Assembly (NCBI RefSeq): GCF_910592395.1
Contig: NC_088312.1
Coordinates: 14,549,292-14,613,291, forward strand
Origin: Lineus longissimus
Taxonomy: Eukaryota > Nemertea > Pilidiophora > Heteronemertea > Lineidae
Reading direction: 5' to 3'
Length of the DNA: 64,000 bases
Part shown: positions 10,930-23,400 of the stretch, one piece after another
Layout of the letters: every line of letters begins with the position of its first letter
Numbering within the stretch: the first letter of the stretch is position 1
Program-made: the position numbers and the translations under genes
Notes under the pieces: generated by a model
Databases searched by the model: none
Seen by the model: only the letters and a program-made list of their open reading frames with translations
Told to the model about the DNA's origin: nothing

Positions 10930-12978
10930 ATCACCAAGGTGAATTTTTTTCCCTGTTTTGAGCTGATCAAAACTATTCCAAGGCCAAACCCCGCTTCAAA
11001 TCATCGTCTTCACGCAAAACCCTGATCACTGCTTCCAGTATATGTATCATTAAGCTGCAATACGGTTTCGTCTAATTCTGATTATTTATCCATAACCAAG
11101 TATGTATTTATAATCGCGATAACAAATAGTTTTATCAATATCACATTAAATAGTGTTAAAATGCAGTGAAAAAAGAAGTAGATATCAATTCTGGTTGTAT
11201 TGTTCTGCCCCTATGCTGGTTTTAATTAGTTCTAAAAAGCCCACTTAACCATACAAAGCAATCAACCAGAGAACACCTCCGTCAAATGATGGAGAGAGGT
11301 GATATGGCTGGTGTAAGTAAACAAGAGGTGGTAAAAATAGCTGCTTTCTCGGTAAACCCATTCTGAAAACAACCAAATTTGCATGCCATTTTATCATTTT
11401 GCGATTCAAGAACATTTCTGAACAAGAATTGGGGGCGGTTTACAAAATCTATTTTGGCTTTTCCAATCAAATACTTTTTCACATCTAGGTTACTTGTGAA
11501 ATCCGCAAAAGTGCACGAAAATGAGCAGATTACAGAGTCAATCAGTAATGATTTCCGTTCAGTTGTAACAAATTATATCAACTGTACATTCTTATCACAC
11601 TGTTGCATCCGACATTAACTAGCTGTATCTGATACTAACATTAGTTTTTCATAAACGATATCAAGATTTTAATGTATTGAAATAAAGACCTCATCCATGG
11701 TGATATGAAATAGATTTTTTGAAATTGATATCAGTAGAAAACATCTAAGTTTTTATTTCATCTGATGTGGAAAAAAATAGAAACCTCCACCTGAAGCAAA
11801 TTTTAAACAAGTATTATATATTCAGATCAAAACTTTTTTTACAAGAATAAATCTCAGAGCATCAACCCTTAACATGTCCTTCTGCAACCGGCCCAACACC
11901 ACCATTTTGACCTCCAAATATTGTGCATCTTATCAAGATCTAAATCCTGGCTACGTTTGAAGGGAGTATAAGACCATGAGGTTCAGGATAGGTGAAAAGG
12001 AATGGTCTCCATTTTTATACAACAGTGATGACTAAGTCACAACCAAGAGCAAAACTAAATCACAACCGAACACAATAGAACATCAAAAGAATCAAAATTG
12101 ACATTTTTCATTGCAAGGAAGGTAAAACCCCACATTACATACAATGTGTCTGGTCCACTCTTTACCAATATCTGATTACTGTATCACACAGACCTGACAT
12201 AAATGATGCATGCCAAATACAATAAGTGCACCCATCGTCATCCTTGCGAGCTCTCAAGCGTCAAATCACAACAGCTAATACCCAATAGGATGATATGTTC
12301 CCTTACCTGCATGTATCCATCATATCTACGTCCATTCTCAATAACGATACAAACTTGCGATGCGCTAGGTAACCTCACACGGAAATGTCAAAACAAATCG
12401 TACACTTCCTCCAGTGTGACCGACAATAATATGAATTCCTATAGATTCTGAGTTGACAGAACACAGCGAGGACTTGAATTGGATATTAGACAAACAAGTT
12501 GTTGGGAGATGATTCTGAAGACAAACGCACGCGACGCACAGCTAAGCACATAGGCCACATACAAGACAATACTGCTAACGATCGTGATCCCTCATTGAAT
12601 GGGTGTGTCCCAACAAGTGTCAATACGCACATACAAATGAAGACTTTCTCATCAGTGCTACATCGAAATGACGGAGATATCCACTTCCCCTCGGGCGAAT
12701 CTGCCGAGCGAGATATCTGATGTTTTTGTTGCATTTGAAAAGTGTATAGATTTTATGTTTAGCATATTTAAGTGTGTTGGATCAGTATCTGCAATGCAAA
12801 TGAAGGATAGATTACAGAAAGTTCTCACCAGTCTGACATTTCGAATTTTTTTAAAGAATTAAATAGATGATCCTATAATGGCTACTGTTGAAATTTCAAT
12901 GGCTCTTCGTTCAAGCTGGAAAATGTAATTTGACGGCAGATTACAAAATAAAACGCAAAGGAAATCTAATTGATTAGT
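10930..12978. other. No gene seen
   Basis: About 2 kb of AT-rich DNA without recognisable domains. Two overlapping opposite-strand frames near 12486-12734 (73 and 82 codons) are antisense to one another and neither is recognisable. Confidence 0.4.
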
Positions 12979-13346
12979 GTACTGATGAACTGACTTTATC
13001 TCTTTACCTTCATAAACAGAAGGGTACACATGAAACAACTCTATATCTTTACCTCAATAAACAGAAGAGTACTGATGAACTGACTTTGTCTCTTTACCTA
13101 AATAAACAGAAGAGTACTGATGAACTGACTTTGTCTCTTTACCTAAATAAACAGAAGAGTACTCATGAACTGACTATTATCTCTTTACCTCAATTAACAG
13201 AAGGGTACTCATGAACTGACTTCATCTCTTTACCTCAATAAACAGAAGAAAACTCATGAACTGACTTCCTCTCTTCACATTTATAAACAGAAGAGTACTC
13301 ATGAACTGACTTCAACTCTTTACCTCAATAAACAGAAGGGTACTCA
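12979..13346 (+). repeat. 45-bp minisatellite, about 8 copies
   Basis: Head-to-tail units of about 45 bp built on GTACTGATGAACTGACTT, then CTCTTTACCTAAATAAACAGAAGA. The units vary by a few substitutions; two consecutive copies (13067-13156) are essentially identical, pointing to recent duplication. Confidence 0.9.
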
Positions 13347-14075
13347 AGGAAGTAGGATACTCTATTTTCACCAATCTAAGAGAATAGTTTGGTCCTAGAT
13401 CAGTGAAACTACAGTATTTAGGGAAACGTAAATTGCTGTTATTGCTGAAGAAACTGATACTGAAAATTGCACATTTTTATGTCTCTTTATTTTGCCAGAT
13501 TACAGATGTATGACAGTTATTTCGGTTTTTCCAATTAAAATATATTTGTGGCAATTTTTACCCTCGTGAATTGAGGTTGTTTGCAAAATCCCCAAAATTA
13601 AAACAGCTGCAGAAATTTAGCGGTTAACAGTACGCACGCTGCCTCTGAATGAGAAGTAAAGATGAACAAGAAGGTTACGACTTTTTTTGTATGAAAAATA
13701 AAAGACAAATATGAAGATGTATGACCTGCTCTCTTCTAAATTCTCTGATTCTAGCCCGAGGTGTCTAAAACCGTTTTTATTCAGAGAAGATTAAAATGGG
13801 ATTTTACAAATTGTTCAAATCCATAGTTCAAATAGTCAAATCAAATAAAAATTGTCTCAGCTTTGTTGTTTCAAGTGAATGGAAATAAGAAAGAAGACAG
13901 TCTCTGGTTTAACATTGCCTCTGGGACAATTCAAGTTTTTTTCTGAATGGCATACCTTTTTTGTGGACAACAGTTAGTGGATTAACCCTTTGGAGCCAGA
14001 GTTTCATCAGTGAATTGTTGTTTACATCACATTTGATGCCATTATACTAACCGCTACATGTATCATTATCATTAA
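13347..14075. other. No gene seen; possible isolated TTAA terminus
   Basis: No frame of note. At 13982-13995 TTAACCCTTTGGAGCC resembles the left end of the 14076 element, but no matching right end was found upstream, so it may be a solo end or a related older insertion. Confidence 0.4.
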
Positions 14076-14436
14076 CCCTTTGAGCGCGGTAGCCGCCAAA
14101 TGGTGATGAGAGACCAATGCCCCTTTAAACTGCCCCAGCACCTCTCAGACATCGTTAATTCAGCTCCATTCGGTATTCATAGATGGTTCTCATGTATGTC
14201 AACAGATTACAGGTTTAATTTCACAGCTTTCTTTGGCCAAATTCGGTCACAGAAAGGGGCAAGGGGGTCAGGATCTTCTCAGATTTTTTTCCTATATTTT
14301 ATTATGGTCTTGAGGTCATACTGAACATAAAATTCTGTGACTATTGACATAGCACCAATAGTTATCATGTGAAAGCCCTGTGAAATGTGGGTATAACATT
14401 TTCTGATTTTCTTAAAAATATTCAGTACCCAAAGGG
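14076..14436. mobile_element. 361-bp TTAA-flanked MITE (piggyBac-like ends)
   Basis: TTAA at 14072-14075 and 14437-14440. The left end CCCTTTGAGCGCGGTA and right end TACCCAAAGGG form a short inverted repeat of the CCCTTTG type. The interior is non-coding (one 74-codon frame without a domain). The duplication and short termini fit a piggyBac-mobilised MITE; no transposase remnant is seen. Confidence 0.65.
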
Positions 14437-14860
14437 TTAAAGCCATCCTTTAGTGAGAACACCAAAGGCTTATTTCACATAAATAGTTGATCCATCTTTA
14501 GAACACATTTGGACATTTTCCACTCTGTACCATTTTAAATCTCCACCAATCTGGATGAAAAGTTCGGGTGATTATTTTTGCGTCCATTCACTCATGTGCC
14601 AAGAAAGAATTGAGAAATATCCAAAAACAAAATATAGCCTATCCAGGGGACCCTCAAATGGCCATGGACTGAATGATTTTTTAAATTTTTGCATTGAAAA
14701 TGCTGAATCCCCATATCTTGTTTAGTTGTGGGGAAATAATCAATAAAAACAAACTTTAAAGAAATTCGATCAGCAGTTTGTCCTCCAGAGACCCAAATGA
14801 AATAATTTCACCTTCAACAGCACAAAAAATGTCAGACACAAAGATAATATAATTGATATA

Positions 14861-14972
14861 GGTTAGACTGGGGTAACTGTAGCCCCTGCCTACGACATTG
14901 ATTTATATTCCCATACATCAAACAATGCAGGGGCTACAAATAAACCTGGGCTACAATTACCCCATTCTACCC
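14861..14972. mobile_element. 112-bp MITE, termini GGTTAGACTGGGGTAACTGTAGCCC
   Basis: The reverse complement of the right end gives GGGTAGAATGGGGTAATTGTAGCCC, matching the left terminus at all but three of 25 positions. TA flanks both sides (14859-14860, 14973-14974). A second inner pair (AGCCCCTGC / GCAGGGGCT) extends the fold. Non-coding; probably Tc1/mariner-mobilised. Confidence 0.75.
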
Positions 14973-15337
14973 TACAAGTGGTAGAATTTGAAATTACTGA
15001 CACAAACCAACTCTGATTTGGGACTGATGCACCTAAATCAAATAAACATCATACAAATATGCAAAACCAAGTGAAATCATTCAATTCATAATCAGTTTAT
15101 TTCTTGCTTCTCATTTAACTTCATTAAATGGAGCTGTATGATGGAGCACATGTAAATCATATATTTATTATTATCATCATTATGCACAACCAAGTAATAT
15201 TTTCCCTTGTCATAACAAACTGAGCACCTGTTGCTAAATGAATTAGTCTCAGGTGAAAACCAGCAGCAGGTTTTAGTTAAAGCAGTAGAGTGCAGATGGC
15301 AGCACAGGTATGCCAAGTCTTCAACATGCATCTCGAA

Positions 15338-15503
15338 TGTGACTCATCACAGCAAAACCAGGCACATGTTGCTCTGAGATGGACTAATTGTTCATTTCAC
15401 TGTTGTCTACCTTTTGCGATATCTGAGTACATCGATTTCTTCCATGATCTACCGGTATCATTTAGACTCATATTCTGTGCCTGGTTTTTCTGTGACGGGG
15501 CAT
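15338..15503. mobile_element. MITE family A, copy 2
   Basis: TGTGACTCATCACAGCAAAACCAGGCACATG at the left and GTGCCTGGTTTTTCTGTGACGGGGCA at the right match copy 1 at 7866-8055, as does the interior around 15405-15470. The copy is shorter and more diverged and its TA duplication is no longer clear. Confidence 0.7.
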
Positions 15504-18500
15504 GAATGATCTGTTATGTTGAATCTACCGGCTATCAATCCAAACTGGGTAATGTTCGCAAATTAAAGGTTTGCGACTTTGCTTTATTTTCATTTTGTAT
15601 AGACTGAATTCTGTGTTAATAAATAACACAGAATTGACCATTGACCAGAGCGAGTTATTATTTTGCATTTGACTTCCAATTTGCGACAATTGGGAAAATA
15701 AAATGGTTTTAAACGTAATCTGTCAAATTTTTTGACGTCTTTAGTTTTGTAATTCAGGGATTGCTTTTTGCCAAAACATACATTTGTAATGGGGAGATGG
15801 AAGAAATGAAAGTATGCCAGTGTAGGGGTTATATGACACGGATCCATCAAATGGCAAGACGATTGATATGATTATCATTGGATGCTTTACTTGTCAACAT
15901 TAAACAGGGAAGAAGATAAGATAACACGTTTTGCATGATCAGCGTCTATTTAGAGTGATGACCGATATTCTCTTTTGACACTTGAAAAAGGCACCGTCAA
16001 GGGGCTTCCAACTCAAAGTCACCTATCCCAAATAAGACCTTGAATATCTGCATCACACTCAGTGTCACCGGGCTGAAAACCGTGTGAAAATGTGAAAATC
16101 GCCAATCAATTTATGCCCCTATTGCTGGTTTTGCTAAATTACGTGTGCTTTCAGGTGCCCACATCCCACCCAACAGAAGCATGGCACTTTTAATTTTCTA
16201 TAAATGTTTATGTGAACGTAAGAGCATGTGCTTTCCAATGCACTAGCTTCCATGTTCACAGACACTCGACACCAGTGGGAACGAGTTTACAATCCCCATT
16301 CACGGCCCAAAAAAAGGTTATCAGTTGACTAAAAGTGCACTGTTCAATGGATTTATAGTTGAATGCGATCAAACTACATCATTTGCGATTGGGGATTGTT
16401 AGTTTTGACCAAACAGTCTTTCAGCCTACTCTTACATTTTCACTGCCCGAGATTGTACCTTGTCACATCCTGTACAATAGCTCGGCGTAGAAGAAATGCT
16501 CAGTTTAATAGTTAGAGTTGGTCTGCCAGTGAAATTGTGCCTCTCTGTGGATTCAAACTCCCCAGTAAATGACTCATGGGTCATTATGGAAGTATTATTC
16601 ATCCACTCTACTCTTTCATACTGACCAAAGGGGGGGGGGGGATACAGGGCACTGTACTGAGCATGAGAAATTCCCTTTAACTTGACAAATTCTGTTTTTA
16701 AAAATATACAAAGATTACCATGTGGTCTGAGCAAGCACTTCCAAAAGCAGCAACCTCCAGACCATCAAAGACACATGCATCATCAACAAGACGTGTACAC
16801 CCCTACATTCATTATCAAGCCTGACTTGAAGTAACTCTTGAAGTCTGTAACTTACCCCAGAATCCTATCCCAACCTCCCGTACCATTCATCATGTGCTCA
16901 ATATCCATTTTTACAGAAGCGTACTCCGTCATTATCACAGTCGAAACAATCCAACAACCCAAACAGGCAAAGCTTAACAAGGTCAGACAGTCAATGTGTA
17001 AAACTCCGTCTTAACTCTGGACCCCTTGTTGTGTATGCTACTGTGCCCAGTGACTAAATGCTAGGCCAGCTTTGGACCCATGGTACACACGTAGAAGGGG
17101 CTCAACAGTAACAGGGGAGACACGCTTCACTTACTCTCAACAAAACCACTACTTAAGTCATAAACACTAAATAACAGTACAATGAACTTCTGTGGCTTGA
17201 AGTGTCTGGCGGATTAGCACTAAAAAGCAAATTTTCGACTTATCTAAAACTGAACAAGTTACCACACTGGCTAATTAGCATGATCAAAGATATGGCTTTG
17301 TTTGAAAACAATTCTGAAGTTGGATTATGATGGCTAGGCCTTATTGGATGTCCACTGTTCAATCAACCAATATAATTATGACCAGGGTTGTTCCACTTAA
17401 ATAATGAGTGAGAAAAAAATCAGCTTATCAAACATAATACCTCAACCTTTACCTGACCTCAACCTTGAGCTGGTTCTATTTGCAAACAAGTGCAATGGGC
17501 AAAGAAATTAAGGTTTCAGTGGTCCCTGCTGCATCAATGGAATTTTCACAATTTTGCATATGGGTCTCGGGTACAGATCTGAGGGGTGAGGAGGACTCTT
17601 TTCGGCAGGACCCCTTTTAGCAAAAATCTTGGAATTTTGAAATGATATTTCCTTTATGTAACTGAGTCTATCTTGAAATTGTGAATTCAACTTATAACTG
17701 GAGAGCAAATGACCACTTTTTATCACAGCAATCCACAATAAATACTGCTGTGATGAGCAAAAAAATATTGCTTGTGTGAGATTAAATTTAGTCATTATTA
17801 CTGAGTTTAATATTGATCATTACTACATGACTCTGGCAAAACACGAAGTTTCCCTACCAGAAATGTAGAACTCTAAACTGCCCAAGGCCTGTTGACACAG
17901 GCACATAAACTTGTCCATTTTGTAAATGGGTTATTTATTTTCTGGATGTAAAAACACCATAAATGACAAAACTGGTCAAGGGAACTCCCATGTTATTGTT
18001 CAAGAAACTAAACAAAGATTTCAGGAAATATTGAACGTAAAAAATATTGGAAAATTCTTGACAAGAATTAAGTCAAATCTACAATGATATAATCAGATTA
18101 GTGAGGTTTCTTTGGTATATTAAGTGAACAAATCACCCCTAATATACTTACATTCTTGTTGAAATACGCTAAATTCTTTCATCATGAAGCCTGTCTGCTG
18201 GCATATGATTGTAATTCTTTTGACCCTTCTATACCGGACACTAAAAATTGTCGATATCTGCACACAGAAACATGGAGGGAAAATGTCTAATAGTACGATT
18301 GGGAGGTTGCTGAATTGATAAATGCAACAAAATCTTCTTTTTCTTTAATATGAAGGTATTCGCACTGAGAAAAAGATTCTGAGAGCAACCATAGAGAGTC
18401 AAGCTAATATGAAAGTCATGAAATATTGCATTGGTATGATCCTTACTTATATCAACTATCCATAACTGCAACTAACCGTCCTACCTGTTGATACTCGGAA

Positions 18501-19238
18501 GCTATCTTTTTAAATTCATAAGCACTCACCTGAAATGCAACATTTATTGCAACAAATTGCGATAATCATGAATATATGAGGAGCAAAAATATCGCTTGAC
18601 TGTAAGTAAAAGGCAACAGCTGGTTTTGATATTTATGACAGTATTGATCAACTCATGTCATACTATAGACACCTGCAATGACTGCTACAAATAGACACTT
18701 TTTTTGCTTCCAATAATTATTGCAGGTTGCTGTGATAAAAATCCACTGTCTGCAGATTTCTTTACTATTGGTAGACAAGAGATAAAGAATGCGCGTTAGC
18801 TCTCAGTGGAATATATGTTGTCAAGTATCTTATATATGGCATGGCCTTGTTGCCAAATCAAGGAGGGAGGATTCCTTGAGCCACCATATCCTACTTATAC
18901 ACATTGTTGTGCCATGGGGAGAGGGGCTTATCCTAATACCCTTTTAAAAAGCTTCCAGGTTACACAACACAACAATAGCATGCATCACAAATGAAAAGGA
19001 AAGGGGACCTAAGAGTAGAGCACAATTAAAGGGTTAAAAAGGAACTTGTTTGTAAGAGAATGAGACCACCATAATATGATTATAAGGGCCAGAGGATGTG
19101 AGGAAAAGTTTAAGATAACAATGGTCCCTTCACCATAAAAATAGAACCTAACACAGTGATTGTAAGAGCAGAGGTGAAAGAATTGTCCTGAATGCCTCCA
19201 TTCAGACATTGTGATGGGCATTGGTTAAACAGGAATAG
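15504..19238. other. No gene seen
   Basis: About 3.7 kb without recognisable genes. A G-run at 16629-16641 and short frames of 60-100 codons on both strands with no known domain are all that stands out. Confidence 0.4.
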
Positions 19239-19740
19239 AGAAATGAAGAAATGAAACAGAAATGAAATGGAGATGGTTGTTTTAGTTGAATTGTAGGAAA
19301 GGCACCTGGAGGAATTTATCAACCAGTATACATGCTTCCCGAAATTGGTGGCTTGCATTGGAACTAACATTTTCCCCCTTGTCCGTCATTAAAGGCATTC
19401 AAGTGTGTTGGTCAACCATGACTATCTCCTTTGTCCCTCCACCATAAGGCCTGGTTTCCCCTTATGACATCACTATTTCGGACACTCAGCGCCCCATTTC
19501 TGGAAAGGTGTATAGGACACAGATGAGTAGCACCACTGCGCCTATTTGAGGGAACTTGCATCTTAATCCAATGACAGGTACAAATGTGACAATGTCCTTT
19601 TTTGCTTGCACCACAAAAGTTAGTGCTGCATAAACAAACTTTGTCCTGCACGAGTTCAAATTTCATTAAAACCACTGACCATATTCTGCCACTGGATTTT
19701 CATTTTATTTCTGTTTCATTTCTCCATTTCTGATTTCTCC
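19239..19740. repeat. Inverted repeat pair with AAATGAAACAG-type arms
   Basis: AGAAATGAAGAAATGAAACAGAAATGAAATGGAGA (19239-19273) is matched in reverse complement by 19696-19740 (ATTTCTGTTTCATTTCTCCATTTC). The arms are short tandem A-rich motifs, a design like the termini of the 1251-2249 element, but no terminal boundary or target duplication could be set. An 87-codon minus-strand frame inside (19412-19675) is not recognised. Confidence 0.4.
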
Positions 19741-20187
19741 ACTGACGCCCCTATGCAGAGCTGATCTGACACCTCTTCATCTGCTAGCAGACGTGGCCTG
19801 AAGGAATAGACTTTAAAAGCTGTTGCAATCATCACTGAACCTGCCAGACCTGCCAACTTTGTGATTGCAACAAATCTTAGAGCCAGACATGCTCACCATA
19901 AAATGCAGGACTATAGAAGACTGGATCAAAACGCAAGATTATCATCATAACATTTTCCTTATTTCACCACATTTGGTTTCCTTATTTTGCTGGCAGGGTA
20001 TGTTTTGGCAGAAGGGACTGTGTTTAGCATCCACAGATAATTGCAAAGACAAACAGGTGTGAAAATAAGAAATTTGAATGAAAACTTCTGCAACGGGGTT
20101 GTCAAAATGCTAAAATTCAGGTTCACCAAAGTTGCAATTTCAAAACGAAACCGCAGACTCAATTGACCACGAATATGTCCAGCCCTA

Positions 20188-20347
20188 CAGTAGTACTCTA
20201 TTCAGGACACCATCAGGACTGACAAATTATGTATTTAATAATATCAAGGTGTCCTGATTATAGATGTCAAATTAAAAAAAGATGGCCAATTCTGGACCAA
20301 CGTTAGTGGCCTGCTCACAGAGGTGTCCGCAAAGGGTGGTTCTATTG
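20188..20347 (+). mobile_element. Pogo/Tigger-like MITE, copy 1 (diverged)
   Basis: Begins TA-CAGTAGTACTCTATTCAGGACACC and ends GGTGGTTCTATTG. Between them lie the family landmarks GGTGTCCTGATTATAGATGTCAAATT and ACCAACGTTAGTGGCC. It is the most diverged of five copies in the window (30861, 40586, 45776, 49054). Confidence 0.7.
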
Positions 20348-20422
20348 CAGAAGGTGAACTCGATGATTACACACAGTCTAAACTGGAAATCCCATGTCAA
20401 AAAATCTTGTCAAGATTCTAAA

Positions 20423-20555
20423 TTAAAGGGACAATATAGGTAGCAGCTAGGCAGGCAAGAAACAGTTACACAAAGCCGCCCATAGGGGTCTCTCACATCC
20501 ACAGTAGATCGAAATGATTCACGCTTGTACACGGGATGTATTTAGTGCTAAGTCT
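20423..20555 (+). repeat. Dispersed repeat copy (TTAAAGGGAC family)
   Basis: TTAAAGGGACAATATAGG, AGCAGCTAGGCAGGCAAGA, GGTCTCTCACATC and TCGAAATGATTCACGC occur in the same order and spacing as at 1645-1830. This copy lacks the poly-C tract. Confidence 0.6.
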
Positions 20556-22499
20556 GACATGACCAAGGGCCTATACTGTGTACATACTAGTCACTTGAAG
20601 ATGGCCAAATTAGCCCCTCTCCTCCTGCCTATAGTCCCCATTTAAGATCTTATTCTGTTTTGTGTACACTCTGTCCATGTACATTTTTTACACAATTCTT
20701 TAAAAATCTTACAAGAATCTTACACCTGGATGCTACATGTATGGCATAGAGAGCACAAATAGACAACTTATTTTACATATCCAGGGGGAGCTCCCCTCAA
20801 TAGTTGTTGGACCTACCTCATTTTAGTTTTGTATGCCTCGTTTAAAATGCACGAGAGACTGAGAAAGTTACAGGTCAGCGCTTGGTCCTACAGACAGGCA
20901 GAATGCAACTTACACAGACTCGCGCTAGTTACACCCGAACTAGAATTTGAATATCAAAACCTACATCAGTGTCGGATGAATAGCGAAAACAAAAATAGCA
21001 GTCTGTTGTTTGCGAGGGATGCACTGCTGGAGGTAAGGGTCTCAATGCTAAAGGCATTTGGCACAGATGATGGGGACAATACAAAGAGTGTCTCAAAATA
21101 GTGACAAACATTTTCCTGAGGTGAAGATTTCTTGGTGCATCAAACAGGTCTTCTGAGATCGAGCCAGCTGTTTGCGAAACAGTACAGGAACATTTTTCAT
21201 GACATATTAAGATGCAGGCGCATCGTAAGAAACATGTGTTGAAGCTGGTCAGTCTGGGACTTGTAATGTAGACAACTTGGTGTCAAAAGGATACGCTGTA
21301 AAAATGTATGCAAACTGCCGTAGTGCACCTTATTATGCATACAAATTTGCCTAAACTTTGTATTTATAAGTCTGTCCACAACAGCAATGCTGAAGTTTAT
21401 ATTTAGCAGTCTTTACCTAACTGGAAGATTTCAAGTTCAATTACCACTATAAATTATTCATGAACGGTGTAGGCCCTTAAAGGCCTTGTCTATTCATTAG
21501 AAATTTTGAAAACTGAATTCGAATTTGAATTTCCCCTTGTGTAAATACATGCTAAGTATAAGGGTTAACAGCGCAATTGAGTTTCAGCGAATTTTAGTAC
21601 ATGATAATTGTTCAAGGGCAATGTTTATTTCTATCTACCTGTGCCACAAGAAAATACGATGACCAAATGCTGTGCAGTAATCCAATGGATTTTTAACACA
21701 TTGCTTATTCGCAAAACACGAACTTTTGACTATCAAACAAATAACAAGATTGTGGAACGAAAAGCAACAAGTTTACACATACCTTACACCAAACATCATT
21801 GACTTGGGCGTGTGGCGCTTTCGACGAATTTTCATGGCAGAATATGGAAAGCAGAGCGTGCTGAAGGTCAAACAATGTCACAAGTCGTGCTGAAGGTCAC
21901 GAGTGAAGGTCACAGGACAAGAGACAGGAATACAATCAACCGCGAAGGATATCAAACAAGAACTGCGGGTCTCATAAACGGCTACGCAGAACAGTAGCAC
22001 AATGGGGATCTAACAAGCAGAAAGTATGCAATTTTTTCCAGGCTGAATGCAACCATTAGCCCATCATCGTTACCAGCTTCCAGATGCACCAATAAGGCGA
22101 TCATTTCCAAAGGAGAATAAATCGCCATTATGTTTTGGTTATCGTCATGATGGCAAGTACTTAACACCGTTTTATGATGAGAAGGTAAAATTGGCATCAG
22201 TAATGGTTGAGAATGTTGATATTCGGGCAAGGAGGAGCACATGGCGCGTGAGGATGACTCCTAATTACCTTCATTCCTTCCTTTACCTGCTAATTGCTCA
22301 CTCTCCATGACCCGGCTAGCTCTCCACAAACGCTGGTGACTAAAGTGATAACAGACCCCAGCGCGGCAGACTAACAGGAACAGGACAAGCATATCAAACA
22401 CACATCCACCACCGCTAAACAGATAACGATCGATTATTAACCCCCAGGCTGTCATAGCTAGGAAGTCATACCCGTATCAGAAAATGCTGCCAAAAAGGA
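20556..22499. other. No gene seen
   Basis: Contains several frames of 60-90 codons on both strands (for example 20829-21101 plus, 22047-22310 plus and 21982-22242 minus) that overlap antisense to each other and have no recognised domain. A dispersed repeat lies at 21315-21402. Confidence 0.4.
21315..21402 (+). repeat. Dispersed ~85-bp repeat, copy 1
   Basis: ATTATGCATACAAATTTGCC, then TATTTATAAGTCTGTC, ACAACAGCAATGCTGA and AGTTTA match the ordered blocks at 49398-49488 (TTGTGCATACAAATTTG, TATCTGTCTTCACAACGGCAATGCTGACATTTA) in the same orientation. Confidence 0.55.
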
Positions 22500-23310
22500 G
22501 GATTATCACCAAACAGTTGTCTGGATGCGACCATGATCAGGACTTGCCTTTACGGTTGATACCTGCATTCAAAGGAGGGTAAAGTGTCTCAAGATATTGC
22601 TGGGCCAGCACAGATATAGTGCACTAAAGCAACTGCACAGAGGGAATCACTGCACAGAGGGAATCACCAAACAGTTGTCGGGATGTGACAATGATTAGGA
22701 CTTGCCTTTACGGTTGACACCTGCATTCAAAGGAAGATAAAGTATCTCAAGTTATTGCTGGGCCAGCACAGATATAGTGCACTAAAGCAACTGCGCAGAG
22801 GGAATCACCAAACAGTTGTCTGGATGTGACCATAAGACCTGCCTTTATGGTTGACACCTGCATTCAAAGGAGGATAAAGTGTCTCAAGATATTGCTGGCC
22901 AGCACAGATGTAGTTCACTAAGCAACTGCACAGAGGGCAAAGCATATATACTTTAGACCATAGAATGTATGTGTACATTTCCTTATACATCTCGTACTGC
23001 CCTCTCTCTACAGTAAAACTTAACTGTATGAGCTTGAAAATAACCAGAACCATAGAATGGCTGTGTACATTTCTCGATACATCTCATACTGCCCTTTATA
23101 CAGAATGTCAGTAAACTTCATTATGACAATATGTACCGATGTAGTTTACTGAGAAACTGCACAGAGGGCACAGCAGATAGGTTTTAAAGTGAGCAGAAAC
23201 AGAGAATGGCTGTGTATATTTCCTAAAACATCTGGTACTGCCCTCTATACAGAAAGCCAGTTAACTTCATTTGTGCTGACCCAGCATTATCTTGGAGAAT
23301 CTATTTGCAC
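22500..23310. repeat. Repeat cluster with alternating orientation
   Basis: Three direct units start CACCAAACAGTTGTC at 22507, 22665 and 22806 (periods 158 and 141 bp; the first carries a 17-bp internal duplication). Each contains TCTCAAGATATTGCTGGGCC and GCAACTGCACAGAGGG. From about 22940 the pattern switches to units around AATGGCTGTGTACATTTC..ACATCTCATACTGCCCT. The cluster ends with TGTGCTGACCCAGCATTATC (23269-23288), the reverse complement of the early motif. The cluster can therefore fold back on itself. No coding capacity. Confidence 0.75.
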
Positions 23311-23343
23311 CTAGAATAGTTCCAGAAAGAGACCATCAGCCTC

Positions 23344-23400
23344 ACCTCCAATAACAAGAGGCCCAAGGGCCTGGCGCTCAGCTGGATGACCTAATAACAT
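23344..23400 (+). repeat. Possible repeat terminus AACAAGAGGCCCAAGGGCCT
   Basis: AACAAGAGGCCCAAGGGCCT followed by GGCGCTCAGCTGGATGACC. The AGGCCCNNGGGCCT palindrome followed by a CTCAGCT motif is the kind of end seen in dispersed repeats of marine invertebrates. Only one copy is in the window, so this rests on general knowledge. Confidence 0.35.

Noticed and set aside
12486-12734. Two antisense frames of 73 and 82 codons
   Set aside because: Each is the shadow of the other and neither shows a recognisable domain or splice context.
19412-19675. Cys/His-rich 87-codon minus-strand frame as a possible zinc-finger or transposase fragment
   Set aside because: The Cys spacing does not fit a family I can name, and adjacent frames give no continuation.
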